From assembly GCF_004346185.1 (NCBI RefSeq), contig NZ_SMAI01000003.1, positions 124,001 to 188,000 of the forward strand: a stretch of 64,000 bases of DNA, given 5' to 3'. This stretch comes from Aquabacter spiritensis (lineage in GTDB: Bacteria; Pseudomonadota; Alphaproteobacteria; Rhizobiales; Xanthobacteraceae). The position numbers and the translations under genes are program-made. This document shows positions 19,907 through 28,876 of the stretch, piece after piece; within the stretch, counting starts at the first letter, position 1, and each line of letters opens with the position of its first letter. The notes under the pieces are model-generated. The model was given only the letters and a program-made list of their open reading frames with translations, was not told where the DNA came from and made no database searches.

Positions 19907-20641
19907 ATGACCGAACCCGACGCCCCGATCCCGCATCCGCCGCCCGACGCCGCGCGCACGGGCCGCGGACGCATGCTGGCCGTGCTGGGCGTCGCTGCGC
20001 TCGCCGGCGCTGTGGCCGGCGCGCTTGCCCTATACGTGATGCAGGGGGCGCCCGGCAATGCGCCCGCACCGTCCGCGGTCACTGCGGCGCAGGCGGCCCC
20101 GGTCAAGGATCCGGCCTGCGCACCCGCCGTGGCCGCGGCGGACCGGCTCCGTGGACTGGCCAAGGGCGAGATCGCCGCGCTCTCGCTCGCGACCGAACCG
20201 CGTCGCCTGCCGCCGCTGAGCTTCACCGATGCGGCCGGCAACCCGATGAGTCTGACCGATTTCAAGGGCAAATTGCTTTTGGTCAATCTCTGGGCGACCT
20301 GGTGTGTGCCGTGCCGTGAGGAGATGCCGGCGCTGGATGCGCTCGAACAGGCGCTCGGCGGCGACCGCTTCCAGGTCGTGGCGATCAATCTCGACACGCG
20401 CGATCCCGCCAAGCCCAAGGCCTTCCTGGATGAGATCGGGGTCAAGTCGCTCGCTTTCTATGCCGATCCCGGCACCAAGAGCTTCCAGGCCCTGCGCGCC
20501 GCCGGGCGCGGCTTCGGCCTGCCGACGAGCCTTCTGGTGGACGGCGAGGGCTGCGAGATCGGCTTCCTCGCAGGGCCCGCGGAATGGGCCGGCGCGGACG
20601 CGAAGGCCTTGATCCAGGCCGCTTTGGCGGGGCCGAACTGA
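19907..20641 (+). CDS. tlpA: TlpA-type membrane-anchored thiol:disulfide oxidoreductase
   Basis: A 244-residue protein with one N-terminal membrane anchor (about residues 22-45) and a periplasmic thioredoxin fold. The redox motif W-C-V-P-C is at residues 132-136. TlpA homologues keep copper-site cysteines of cytochrome oxidase reduced. An extra Cys71 lies before the domain, as in rhizobial TlpA. Divergence from argH is the arrangement known in Bradyrhizobium and relatives. Confidence 0.9.
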   Translation: MTEPDAPIPHPPPDAARTGRGRMLAVLGVAALAGAVAGALALYVMQGAPGNAPAPSAVTAAQAAPVKDPACAPAVAAADRLRGLAKGEIAALSLATEPRRLPPLSFTDAAGNPMSLTDFKGKLLLVNLWATWCVPCREEMPALDALEQALGGDRFQVVAINLDTRDPAKPKAFLDEIGVKSLAFYADPGTKSFQALRAAGRGFGLPTSLLVDGEGCEIGFLAGPAEWAGADAKALIQAALAGPN

Positions 20642-20782
20642 GCCCTGCATGCATTGGCGACCTTTTCGCCCGGATCTGCCTTAAAATGATGCGGACGCCC
20701 ATTCAAGCGGCCTGCGCCTCTCATGTCATGGCCGCCGGCCATTGACGTCAAAGGAAGTTTTCCCTGGCACGCGGTTTGCTTT

Positions 20783-20918
20783 CCTTGTTGCCAGAGTTGG
20801 TGGCTAGGGTTCCGGCATCTTCCTGAAGATGCGCTGGTCCGAGAGCTGCCGCCGGTCCGGGAGACATCCGGCCGGGCGCACGGCGGGATAAAAGCCCGGG
20901 AGACCTCGGTGGCCAAGG
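20783..20918 (+). promoter_or_regulatory. Guanidine-I riboswitch (ykkC/yxkD class) aptamer
   Basis: The three conserved blocks of the class are in order with correct spacing: CTAGGGTTCCG at 20804-20814, CTGGTCCGAGAG at 20834-20845, and a block at 20880-20903 that includes GGGATAAAAGCCCGGGAGA. A basal P1 helix can form between the CCTTG..GCCA stretch near 20783-20794 and TGGCCAAGG at 20910-20918. Guanidinium binding should switch on the transporter and carboxylase genes that follow. The preceding bases 20642-20782 should hold the promoter; I see no gene there. Confidence 0.93.
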
Positions 20919-20950
20919 AATTGGCGGCACTGGAGTCTCCGCCAATTCCT
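20916..20950 (+). terminator. Expression-platform hairpin of the guanidine riboswitch
   Basis: AGGAATTGGCGG (20916-20927) pairs perfectly with CCGCCAATTCCT (20939-20950) around an 11-base loop. Its 5' arm shares three or more bases with the 3' arm of the aptamer P1 helix, so the two cannot fully coexist, as expected of an off-switch hairpin. No T tract follows, so termination may be Rho-assisted. Two near-identical 15-base repeats follow at 20951-20980. Confidence 0.65.
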
Positions 20951-20998
20951 CATCGTTCGACGCAACATCGTTTGACGCAACGAAGGGGAATTCAGAAC

Positions 20999-22069
20999 AT
21001 GCGCTCTCGCTTATCGACCCTATTCGCTCTGGCCTGTGCCGCCGCCCTCGTGACCGGCGCCGCGCCCGCGCTCGCCGCGCCGAAGAAGGATTTCAAGGTC
21101 GCCTGGTCGATCTATGTCGGCTGGATGCCCTGGGGCTATGCGGCGGACACCGGCATCGTCAAGAAATGGGCCGATAAATACGGCCTGACCATCGAAGTCA
21201 CCCAGTTCAACGATTATGTCGAATCGATCAACCAATACACCGCCGGCGCTTTCGACGCCCTGACCGTGACCAATATGGACGCGCTGTCGGTTCCCGCCGC
21301 GGGCGGCGTCGACACCACTACGGTCATCGTCGGCGACTTTTCGAACGGCAACGACGCTGTGATCCTGAAGAACAAGACCAAGCTCGCCGACATCAAGGGC
21401 CAGAAGGTCAATCTGGTCGAATTCTCGGTGTCGCATTATCTGCTCGCGCGCGGGCTCGAGAGCGTCAAGATGACCGAGCGCGACGTCAAGGTGGTGAACA
21501 CCTCCGATGCCGACATGGTCGCCGCCTACAAGACCAAGGGCGTGACCGCCGTGGTCACCTGGAACCCCCTGGTCTCGGAAATTCTCCAGGAGAAGGGCGC
21601 GAACAACGTGTTCGACAGCTCCAAGATCCCGGGCGAGATCATGGATCTCATGGTCGCCAATACCGCCACGCTCAAGGACAATCCGGACTTCGGCAAGGCC
21701 CTGGCCGGGATCTGGTACGAGACCATGGCGGTCATGACCGACACCGGCGAAAAGGGTGCGGCGGCCCGCTCGGCCATGGGCAAGGCGTCGGGGACCGACC
21801 TTGCCGGTTTCGACAGCCAGCTCGCGGCCACCAAGCTGTTCGCCAAAGCGCCTGAGGCGGTCGCCTTCGTGCGCTCGCCCGAGGTCGGCGCGACCATGGA
21901 CCGGGTGCGCAAATTCCTGTTCGCCAAGAAGCTGCTCGGCGACGCCGCCAAGTCCGCCGACGCAATCGGGATCGAACTCGCCGACGGCAAGATTTTGGGC
22001 AGCGCCAAGAACGTGAAGTTCCGCTTCACCGACGCCTATATGGCCGCGGCGGCCGACGGCAAGCTCTGA
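20999..22069 (+). CDS. ABC transporter substrate-binding protein of the urea/guanidine carboxylase region
   Basis: A 356-residue periplasmic protein with a signal peptide (about residues 1-26, ending ALA). It belongs to the nitrate/sulfonate/taurine-type binding fold, specifically the group found beside urea carboxylase genes. AWSIYVGWMPWGYAADTGIV after the signal is characteristic, with aromatic residues that could cage a small cation. It is the first gene after the guanidine riboswitch, with GAAGGGG about 10 bases before the ATG. Riboswitch control makes guanidine the most likely ligand. Confidence 0.9.
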   Translation: MRSRLSTLFALACAAALVTGAAPALAAPKKDFKVAWSIYVGWMPWGYAADTGIVKKWADKYGLTIEVTQFNDYVESINQYTAGAFDALTVTNMDALSVPAAGGVDTTTVIVGDFSNGNDAVILKNKTKLADIKGQKVNLVEFSVSHYLLARGLESVKMTERDVKVVNTSDADMVAAYKTKGVTAVVTWNPLVSEILQEKGANNVFDSSKIPGEIMDLMVANTATLKDNPDFGKALAGIWYETMAVMTDTGEKGAAARSAMGKASGTDLAGFDSQLAATKLFAKAPEAVAFVRSPEVGATMDRVRKFLFAKKLLGDAAKSADAIGIELADGKILGSAKNVKFRFTDAYMAAAADGKL

Positions 22070-22100
22070 GGCGCCAGCGAAAGCGAGGCCGGGGGCTGCC

Positions 22101-22913
22101 ATGCGTCTCATCAACCGCCGCCCGGACCGCGGCACGGCGCTGGTGCTCGCCGCCTTGCCGTTCGCGCTGGTCGCGCTCGCTTATGTGCTGGGTTCGGCGG
22201 AGCGCCTCGCCGAAAACCCGGCGGACAAGCTGCTGCCGAGCTTTGCCACGATGGCGGAGACCTTCGGCCGGCTGGCCTTCGTCGCCGATGCCCGCACCGG
22301 CGACTATATCCTCGTCTCCGACACGCTCGCGAGCCTTGAACGGCTCGCGAGCGCGCTGTTCATCTCCACGGCGCTCGCCTTGGTGCTCGGCCTGCTGATC
22401 GGCCTCCTGCCGCTGGTCAACGCGCTGTTGGCGCCGTTCGTGGCGCTGGTCTCCATGGTGCCGCCGCTCGCTTTGCTGCCGATCCTGTTCATCGTCATGG
22501 GGCTGGGCGAAGCCTCGAAGATCGCCTTGATCGTGATCGGCGTCGCCCCTTTCCTGACCCGCGACCTCGCCATGCGGGTGCGCGAATTGCCGCGCGAGCA
22601 AATCATCAAGGCGCAGACGCTCGGCGCCTCCACCTGGCTGATCGCGCTGCGCATCGTGCTGCCGCAGATCGTGCCGCGGCTCATCGACGGGGTGCGCCTC
22701 TCGCTCGGCCCGGCCTTCCTGTTCCTGATCGCGGCCGAGGCGATCGCCTCGGATTCCGGCCTCGGCTACCGCATCTTCCTGGTGCGGCGCTATCTCGCGA
22801 TGGATGTGATCCTGCCCTATGTCGCCTGGATCACCCTGTTGTCCGTGGCGATCGATTACGGCCTCGCCCGCCTGCGCGACGCCGCCTTTCCCTGGTTCGG
22901 GAGGGGCGCATGA
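22101..22913 (+). CDS. ABC transporter permease, guanidine/urea-carboxylase type
   Basis: A 270-residue inner-membrane protein with about six helices and the binding-protein-dependent permease loop (EQIIKAQTLGASTWLIALRI, where the conserved Gly contacts the ATPase). It follows the binding protein by 31 bases and overlaps the ATPase gene by 4 bases (ATGA), so the three form one importer. It resembles SsuC/TauC-type permeases. Confidence 0.92.
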   Translation: MRLINRRPDRGTALVLAALPFALVALAYVLGSAERLAENPADKLLPSFATMAETFGRLAFVADARTGDYILVSDTLASLERLASALFISTALALVLGLLIGLLPLVNALLAPFVALVSMVPPLALLPILFIVMGLGEASKIALIVIGVAPFLTRDLAMRVRELPREQIIKAQTLGASTWLIALRIVLPQIVPRLIDGVRLSLGPAFLFLIAAEAIASDSGLGYRIFLVRRYLAMDVILPYVAWITLLSVAIDYGLARLRDAAFPWFGRGA

Positions 22914-23725
22914 CCGCGATCCGGGTCGAACATGTCTGGATGGAATATGGCGACCAGATCGTGCTCGAGAACATCTCGCTGGATTTCGCGCCGCGGTCCT
23001 TCGTCGCCCTGGTCGGCCCGTCCGGCTGCGGCAAGACCACCTTCCTGCGCCTGCTCCTGAGCGAGGAGCGGCCGACGCGCGGGCGGATCACGGTCGACGG
23101 CGCGCCGCTCGCGCCCGAGCCCGGCGCGGATCGCGGCGTGGTCTTCCAGCGCTATTCTGTGTTCCCGCATCTCACCGTGCTCGGCAATGTCCTGCTCGCC
23201 GCCGAACTGCCGAAGGCGCGGTTGAGCGGGCGGCTGTTCGGCGCGGCGCGCCGCCGGGCGGAAGAGGAAGCCCGCGCGCTGATCGCCGAGGTCGGCCTCG
23301 CCGGCGCGGAGGACAAATACCCCGCCGCTCTGTCCGGCGGCATGCAGCAGCGCCTCGCTCTGGCCCAGGCGTTGATGCGCAAGCCGCGGATACTGCTGCT
23401 CGACGAGCCGTTCGGCGCCCTCGATCCGGGTATCCGCGCCGACATTCACGGCCTGATGCTGGCGCTCTGGCACAACTGCGAGATGAGCGTCGTGATGGTC
23501 ACGCATGATCTGCGCGAGGCCTTCACCCTCGCGACCCGCGTCATCGCCTTCGAGCGGCGGCGCAGCGGCGACGACCGCGCGCGCTTCGGCGCCGTCGTCG
23601 CGCGCGACATCGAGGTCTGGCCGCGCCGCATTGCGGGGCGGGGCCACCCCACCGTTTCCGGCCGGGACGACCCGGCCTCTCCCATGGACATCGGCCGGGA
23701 CGACCCGGCGCCCCTTGCCGTGTGA
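22910..23725 (+). CDS. ABC transporter ATP-binding protein, guanidine/urea-carboxylase type
   Basis: A 271-residue ATPase with all motifs: Walker A GPSGCGKTT (about residues 38-46), the Q-loop VFQRYSVFPHL, signature LSGGMQQR, Walker B LLLDEPFGAL and the H-loop VTHD. It energises uptake by the two upstream proteins. The C-terminal 25 residues are unusual: an 18-base direct repeat (23659-23676 and 23692-23709) makes them read GRDDP twice. The next gene starts 9 bases downstream. Confidence 0.94.
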   Translation: MTAIRVEHVWMEYGDQIVLENISLDFAPRSFVALVGPSGCGKTTFLRLLLSEERPTRGRITVDGAPLAPEPGADRGVVFQRYSVFPHLTVLGNVLLAAELPKARLSGRLFGAARRRAEEEARALIAEVGLAGAEDKYPAALSGGMQQRLALAQALMRKPRILLLDEPFGALDPGIRADIHGLMLALWHNCEMSVVMVTHDLREAFTLATRVIAFERRRSGDDRARFGAVVARDIEVWPRRIAGRGHPTVSGRDDPASPMDIGRDDPAPLAV

Positions 23726-23734
23726 GGACTTTTC

Positions 23735-24556
23735 ATGACCGAGCCCGTGACCCCGGCGGCCGAGACGGCCGCGCGCATCGCCGAGAACAAGCGGCGCTAT
23801 GAGGATTTGAAGGCCGCCGGGCAGGATCACGCGCCCCGCGTCCTGCCCCCGCCGACGCCGCGCGGCAGCGTCCTGCTGCCCCCCGGCCCCGTGAAGCGGG
23901 AGGTAATCCCCCCCTTCTGGTACGCGACGCTCCGGCTCTTGCCCGGCGAGGCAGTCCGGATTGCTTTGATGGATGCGCCGTCCGCGGTCTCGCTGATCGC
24001 CTGGAACGCGCACGACACGTCCGAGCGCATCAATTATGCCGACACGGTCAAGATCCAGTGGACCGCCGCGCTCGGCAAGGGGAGGGTGATCTTCTCCGAC
24101 ATGGGGCGGGTCATGCTGTCCATCGTCGAAGATACCAGCGGGATGCACGATGCGCTGGTCGGCGGCTCCACCGCCGCCTCCAACCGCCGCCGCTACGGCG
24201 TGCGGCCGATGCGCAACACGCGCGACAATTTCCTCCTCGCCGCCGGAAAGCTCGGCCTCGACCGCCGGGACGTGCCGCCGGCGATCACCTTCTTCGCGCC
24301 GGTGCGCACCGATGCCGCCGGCGGCTTCGTCTGGCAGGACGCGCCGCGCGTCGCCGGCGACTTCGTCGATCTGCGCGCCGAGATGGATCTGCTCGTGGCG
24401 CTGTCCAATTGCCCGCATCCGCTCGACCCGAACCCGGATTATGCGGCGGGCAGCGTCGAGGCGATCCGCTTCTGGGCGCCGGAGCCGGCGTTCGACGATC
24501 TGTGCCGCACCGCCACCCGCGAGGCGGTGCGCGGCTTCGAAAATCTTGCGCGCTGA
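23735..24556 (+). CDS. DUF1989 protein, carboxyguanidine deiminase subunit (urea carboxylase-associated)
   Basis: A 273-residue protein of the DUF1989 family, long annotated as urea amidolyase-associated. Work on related systems showed that the two paralogues form a carboxyguanidine deiminase (CgdAB) turning carboxyguanidine into allophanate and ammonia. SGMHDALVGGSTAASNRRRYG and SNCPHPLDPNPDY are the recognisable segments. The N-terminal 50 residues are an extension relative to the partner. It sits between the importer and the second paralogue. I am sure of the family; the function follows from context and the riboswitch. Confidence 0.88.
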   Translation: MTEPVTPAAETAARIAENKRRYEDLKAAGQDHAPRVLPPPTPRGSVLLPPGPVKREVIPPFWYATLRLLPGEAVRIALMDAPSAVSLIAWNAHDTSERINYADTVKIQWTAALGKGRVIFSDMGRVMLSIVEDTSGMHDALVGGSTAASNRRRYGVRPMRNTRDNFLLAAGKLGLDRRDVPPAITFFAPVRTDAAGGFVWQDAPRVAGDFVDLRAEMDLLVALSNCPHPLDPNPDYAAGSVEAIRFWAPEPAFDDLCRTATREAVRGFENLAR

Positions 24557-24568
24557 AGGGAGCGGCCC

Positions 24569-25222
24569 ATGACCTCCGGTTTCATCGCCAGCCCGGTGCG
24601 CGACCCGGCCTCCGCGCTCGCCGTCTTCGATATCCCCGCCGAAGCGCCCTGGTCGGGTATCGTCCGGCGCGGCCAGTCGATCCGCATCGTCGATCTCGAA
24701 GGCCAGCAGGCGGTGGACACGCTGTTCTACCGCGCCGACGATTTCGCCGAGCGCTATTCGGCGCAGGACACGCTGCGCGTCCAGGGCGCCGCTTACGTCA
24801 CCACGGGCACGCGCCTCATTTCGAACGAAGGCCGCATCATGGCCGTGGTGACCGCCGACAGCTGCGGGCGTCACGACACCTCGGCCGGCGCCTGCTCGTG
24901 CGAGAGCAATACGGTGCGGTTCGGCCACCACACGAAATACCTGCACGCCTGCCGGGAGAATTTCGTTCTGGAAGTGAGCCGGCATGGCCTGTCCAAGCGC
25001 GACATCGTGCCGAACATCAATTTCTTCATGAACGTGCCGATCGAGCCCTCCGGCGCGCTGGCGATCGTCGACGGGGTCTCGCGCCCGGGCGACCATGTCG
25101 AGCTGCGCGCCGAGATGGACGTCTTGTGCGTGATCTCCAACTGCCCGCAGATCAACAATCCCTGCAACGGCTTCAATCCGACGCCGATCCGCGTCCTGAT
25201 CTTCGCCGCCGACGGGGACTGA
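24569..25222 (+). CDS. DUF1989 protein, second carboxyguanidine deiminase subunit
   Basis: A 217-residue paralogue of the preceding protein. RGQSIRIVDLEGQQAVDTLF, the cysteine-rich GRHDTSAGACSCESNT and the end SNCPQINNPCNGFNPTPIRV are conserved in the family; His and Cys residues there are likely metal ligands. It starts 12 bases after its partner and ends 3 bases before the carboxylase start, so co-translation in fixed ratio is likely. Expected reaction together: carboxyguanidine to allophanate plus ammonia. Confidence 0.9.
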   Translation: MTSGFIASPVRDPASALAVFDIPAEAPWSGIVRRGQSIRIVDLEGQQAVDTLFYRADDFAERYSAQDTLRVQGAAYVTTGTRLISNEGRIMAVVTADSCGRHDTSAGACSCESNTVRFGHHTKYLHACRENFVLEVSRHGLSKRDIVPNINFFMNVPIEPSGALAIVDGVSRPGDHVELRAEMDVLCVISNCPQINNPCNGFNPTPIRVLIFAADGD

Positions 25223-25225
25223 GCC

Positions 25226-28200
25226 ATGTTCAAGACGGTCCTGATCGCCAATCGCGGCGAGATCGCGCGCCGCATCGGGCGTACGCTTCGCCGGCTCAAT
25301 ATCTCCTCCGTCGCGGTCTATTCCGACGCCGACCGTTTCACGCTGCCGGTCCTGGAGGCCGATACGGCGGTGCGGCTCGGTCCAGCGCCGGCGGCCGAGA
25401 GCTATCTCGACATCGAAGCCGTGCTTGCGGCTTGCCGCGCCACCGGGGCGGAGGCGGTCCATCCCGGCTACGGCTTCCTTTCCGAAAACGTCGCCTTCGC
25501 GGAAGCTCTGGCCGAAGCCGGGATCGTCTTCATCGGCCCGCGTCCGGCCCATCTGACCGCGTTCGGGCTGAAGCACGAGGCGCGGGCGATCGCGCTGCGC
25601 TCCGGCGTGCCGCTTCTGCCCGGCACCGACCTGCTCTCGGACGCCGCGGCGGCGTGCGCGGCGGCGGCGGAGATCGGCTATCCGGTGATGCTGAAGAGCA
25701 CGGCCGGCGGTGGCGGCATCGGCATGCAGCTCTGCGCCACCCCGGAGGAATTGGCCGAGACCTTCGCGCGAGTCGAGCGCACGGCCCGCGCGGCGTTCGG
25801 CGATGCGCGGGTCTATCTCGAACGCTTCGTCGCCGCGGCGCGCCATGTCGAGGTGCAGATTTTCGGCGACGGCAAGGGCCGCGTGGTCGCGCTCGGCGAG
25901 CGCGACTGCTCGCTCCAGCGCCGCAACCAGAAGGTGATCGAGGAGACCCCGGCGCCGCTGCTGCCGGAGCCGACACGGCGGCGGCTGCATGCGGCGGCGG
26001 TGCGGCTCGGCGAGAGCGTCGCCTACGAATCCGCCGGGACGGTGGAATTCATCTACGACCCCGAACGCGACGATTTCTATTTTCTGGAGGTCAATACCCG
26101 GCTCCAGGTGGAGCATCCCGTCACCGAGGCGGTGTTCGGCATCGATCTCGTGGAATGGATGATCCGCCAGGCGGCGGGCGAGGACGTGATCCCCGAAACA
26201 CCCCCGGCGCCGATCGGCGCGGCCATCGAGGCGCGGATCTATGCCGAGATTCCGCACGCCAATTTCCAGCCCAGCGCCGGGCTTCTGACCGAAGTGCGGT
26301 TTCCGCAGGGGCCACGGGTCGACGGCTGGATCGAGACCGGCACCGACGTGACCCCCTATTACGATCCGATGCTGGCGAAGGTGATCGTGCGCGGCCCCGA
26401 TCGTCCCGCCGCGCTCGCCGCCTTGCGCGCCGCGCTCGCGGACACCGCGATCTTCGGCATCGCGACCAATCTCGACTATTTGCGGGCGATCGCCGGCTCC
26501 GACCTCCTGGCCTCGGGCCGGGTGGCGACGACGGCGCTGCGGGACTTCGCCTTTTCTGCGCGGAGCGTCGAGGTGCTGCGTCCCGGCGCGCAATCGAGCA
26601 TCCAGGACCTGCCCGGCCGCCGCGCGCTCTGGCATGTCGGCGTGCCGCCCTCCGGCCCGATGGATGCGCGCTCTTTCGCCCGCGCCAACGCGCTGGTGGG
26701 AAATCCCGAGACATGTCCCGCCCTCGAACTGACGGTCGACGGCCCGGTCCTGCGCTTCCACGCCGATGCGACGGTCGCCCTCGCAGGGGCACACATGCCG
26801 GCGACCCTCGACGGCGCGCCGGCGCCGCACGATGTCGGCTTTGCCGTGCGGGCCGGCCAGACGCTCGCGGTCGGCGCGGTGGCGGGGCCGGGCCAGCGGG
26901 CTTATCTGGCGGTCGGCGGCGGCTTCCAGGTGCCGGAGGTGCTCGGTGCGCGCGCGACCTTCGCCTTGGGCCGGTTCGGCGGTCACGCGACCGGCCTTCT
27001 GCGCACCGGCGACACGCTCGCGCTCGCCCCGCCCGAAACATGCCCGCCGCTCCCGGCCACGGTCCGCGCCCCCGCCGCGGACCTCGTCCATGACTGGCGG
27101 ATCGGCGTCGTCTACGGGCCGCACGGCGCGCCGGACTTCTTCACCGAGGCCGACATCGCGGACCTGTTCTCGGCCGCCTACGAGGTGCATTTCAACAGCG
27201 CCCGCACCGGCGTCCGGCTGATCGGGCCGGCCCCGCGCTGGGCGCGGGCCGATGGCGGCGAGGCGGGGCTGCACCCCTCGAACCTCCACGACAATGCCTA
27301 TGCGGTCGGGGCGATCGATTTCACAGGCGACATGCCGATCCTGCTCGGGGTCGACGGACCCAGCCTCGGCGGATTCGTCTGCCCGGCGGTGATCGGCCGC
27401 GACGAACTCTGGAAGATGGGCCAGCTGAAGCCCGGCGACACCGTGCGCTTTCACGCTCTCGCGCGTCCGGCCGATCCGGTGGCGGGGCCGCACGTGGCGC
27501 GGGTGCCGGAGGCCGCCTCGCCGATCCTCGCCCGGCGCGACGACGGTCCGGTGCCGGTGGTCTATCGCCGCCAGGGCGACGACAATCTCCTGGTCGAGTT
27601 CGGCGCGATGACGCTCGACATCGCGCTGCGCCTGCGCGCCCATCTGCTGGCGCAGGCGGTGGAGGGGGCGAAGCTGCCGGGCCTGCGCGACATCACCCCC
27701 GGCATCCGCTCGCTTCAGATCCATTATGACGGCACGGTCCTGCCGCGTGCCCGCCTGCTCGGCCTGCTGGACGAGATCGAGCGCGCCTTGCCGGCGGCGG
27801 AAGAGGTGGTGGTGCCGAGCCGCATCGTCCACCTGCCGCTCTCCTGGGACGATCCGGACGTCCGGCTGGCCATGCGCAAATACCAGGAGCTGGTGCGGCC
27901 CGATGCGCCGTGGTGCCCGTCCAATATCGAGTTCATCCGCCGCATCAACGGCCTGCCCGACGAGGCCGCGGTCCGGCGGATCGTGTTCGACGCGCGCTAT
28001 CTGGTGCTCGGCCTCGGCGACGTCTATCTGGGCGCGCCGGTGGCGACGCCGACCGATCCCCGCCACCGCCTGGTCACCACCAAATACAATCCCGCCCGCA
28101 CCTGGACGCCGGAAAACGCGGTCGGGATCGGCGGTGCCTATATGTGCATCTATGGCATGGAGGGGCCGGGCGGCTACCAATTGTTCGGCCGCACGATTCA

Positions 28201-28765
28201 GATGTGGAATACATGGCGTTCGACGCCGGTCTTCGCCCCCGGCACGCCCTGGCTGCTGCGCTTCTTCGACCAGATCCGCTTCTTCCCGGTGAGCCACGCC
28301 GAACTGACCGAAGCGCGCGCCGCTTTTCCGCATGGCGCCTATCCGATCCGCATCGAGGAGGCCAGCTTCTCCTATGCCGCCTATGCCGCCGACCTCGCCC
28401 GCGACGCGGCCGAGATCGCGGTCTTCAAAGCGGGCCAGCAGGCCGCGTTCGAGGCCGAGCGGGCGCGTTGGAAGGCGGAGGGGCTCGACACCTTCACCGC
28501 CGAGGAGAGCGGCACGCCGCTCGGCGAAGATGCGATTCCGGACGGTTGCCTCGCGGTGGCGGCGCAGGTGCCGGGCAATGTCTGGAAGCTGGTGGCCGAC
28601 CAAGGCGCAGACGTCGCGGCGGGCGACCCCCTCGCCATCCTCGAATCCATGAAGATGGAGGTGGCGATCGTGTCCCCCGCCTCGGGGCGCCTGCGCGAAT
28701 GGCGCATTGCGCCGGGCCGGATCGTGCGTGCAGGTGACGTGGTGGCGGTGATCGAGCCGCTTTAG
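25226..28765 (+). CDS. Biotin-dependent guanidine carboxylase (urea carboxylase family)
   Basis: A 1179-residue multidomain enzyme. Order: biotin carboxylase (about 1-445, with ATP-grasp KSTAGGGGIGMQ), KipA/AHS2-like carboxyltransferase part (about 448-765, starting VLRPGAQSSIQDLPG), KipI/AHS1-like part (about 777-980), a urea carboxylase-specific region with GLGDVYLGAP and GIGGAYMCIYGMEGPGGYQ, and a C-terminal biotinyl domain with ESMKMEV (biotinylated Lys near 1142). No allophanate hydrolase domain is fused. In riboswitch-linked operons this family prefers guanidine over urea. It ends the operon. Guanidine specificity here is inferred from context, not from residues. Confidence 0.92.
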   Translation: MFKTVLIANRGEIARRIGRTLRRLNISSVAVYSDADRFTLPVLEADTAVRLGPAPAAESYLDIEAVLAACRATGAEAVHPGYGFLSENVAFAEALAEAGIVFIGPRPAHLTAFGLKHEARAIALRSGVPLLPGTDLLSDAAAACAAAAEIGYPVMLKSTAGGGGIGMQLCATPEELAETFARVERTARAAFGDARVYLERFVAAARHVEVQIFGDGKGRVVALGERDCSLQRRNQKVIEETPAPLLPEPTRRRLHAAAVRLGESVAYESAGTVEFIYDPERDDFYFLEVNTRLQVEHPVTEAVFGIDLVEWMIRQAAGEDVIPETPPAPIGAAIEARIYAEIPHANFQPSAGLLTEVRFPQGPRVDGWIETGTDVTPYYDPMLAKVIVRGPDRPAALAALRAALADTAIFGIATNLDYLRAIAGSDLLASGRVATTALRDFAFSARSVEVLRPGAQSSIQDLPGRRALWHVGVPPSGPMDARSFARANALVGNPETCPALELTVDGPVLRFHADATVALAGAHMPATLDGAPAPHDVGFAVRAGQTLAVGAVAGPGQRAYLAVGGGFQVPEVLGARATFALGRFGGHATGLLRTGDTLALAPPETCPPLPATVRAPAADLVHDWRIGVVYGPHGAPDFFTEADIADLFSAAYEVHFNSARTGVRLIGPAPRWARADGGEAGLHPSNLHDNAYAVGAIDFTGDMPILLGVDGPSLGGFVCPAVIGRDELWKMGQLKPGDTVRFHALARPADPVAGPHVARVPEAASPILARRDDGPVPVVYRRQGDDNLLVEFGAMTLDIALRLRAHLLAQAVEGAKLPGLRDITPGIRSLQIHYDGTVLPRARLLGLLDEIERALPAAEEVVVPSRIVHLPLSWDDPDVRLAMRKYQELVRPDAPWCPSNIEFIRRINGLPDEAAVRRIVFDARYLVLGLGDVYLGAPVATPTDPRHRLVTTKYNPARTWTPENAVGIGGAYMCIYGMEGPGGYQLFGRTIQMWNTWRSTPVFAPGTPWLLRFFDQIRFFPVSHAELTEARAAFPHGAYPIRIEEASFSYAAYAADLARDAAEIAVFKAGQQAAFEAERARWKAEGLDTFTAEESGTPLGEDAIPDGCLAVAAQVPGNVWKLVADQGADVAAGDPLAILESMKMEVAIVSPASGRLREWRIAPGRIVRAGDVVAVIEPL

Positions 28766-28876
28766 ACGGGCGTCGGTGATGGTCGGAGCGTGCGGCGCCT
28801 GTCCTGCTGCCGGGGTCCCGCCGCCCTTTGGAGGCGCCCCCTTTGCGGGGCCTGGGGAAGGCGGCATAGTGCGTCC

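Noticed and set aside
24058..27093. A plus-strand frame of about 1000 codons overlapping the DUF1989 and carboxylase genes in another frame
   Set aside because: It is out of frame with conserved proteins on the same strand and Arg-rich; a shadow of the real coding sequence.
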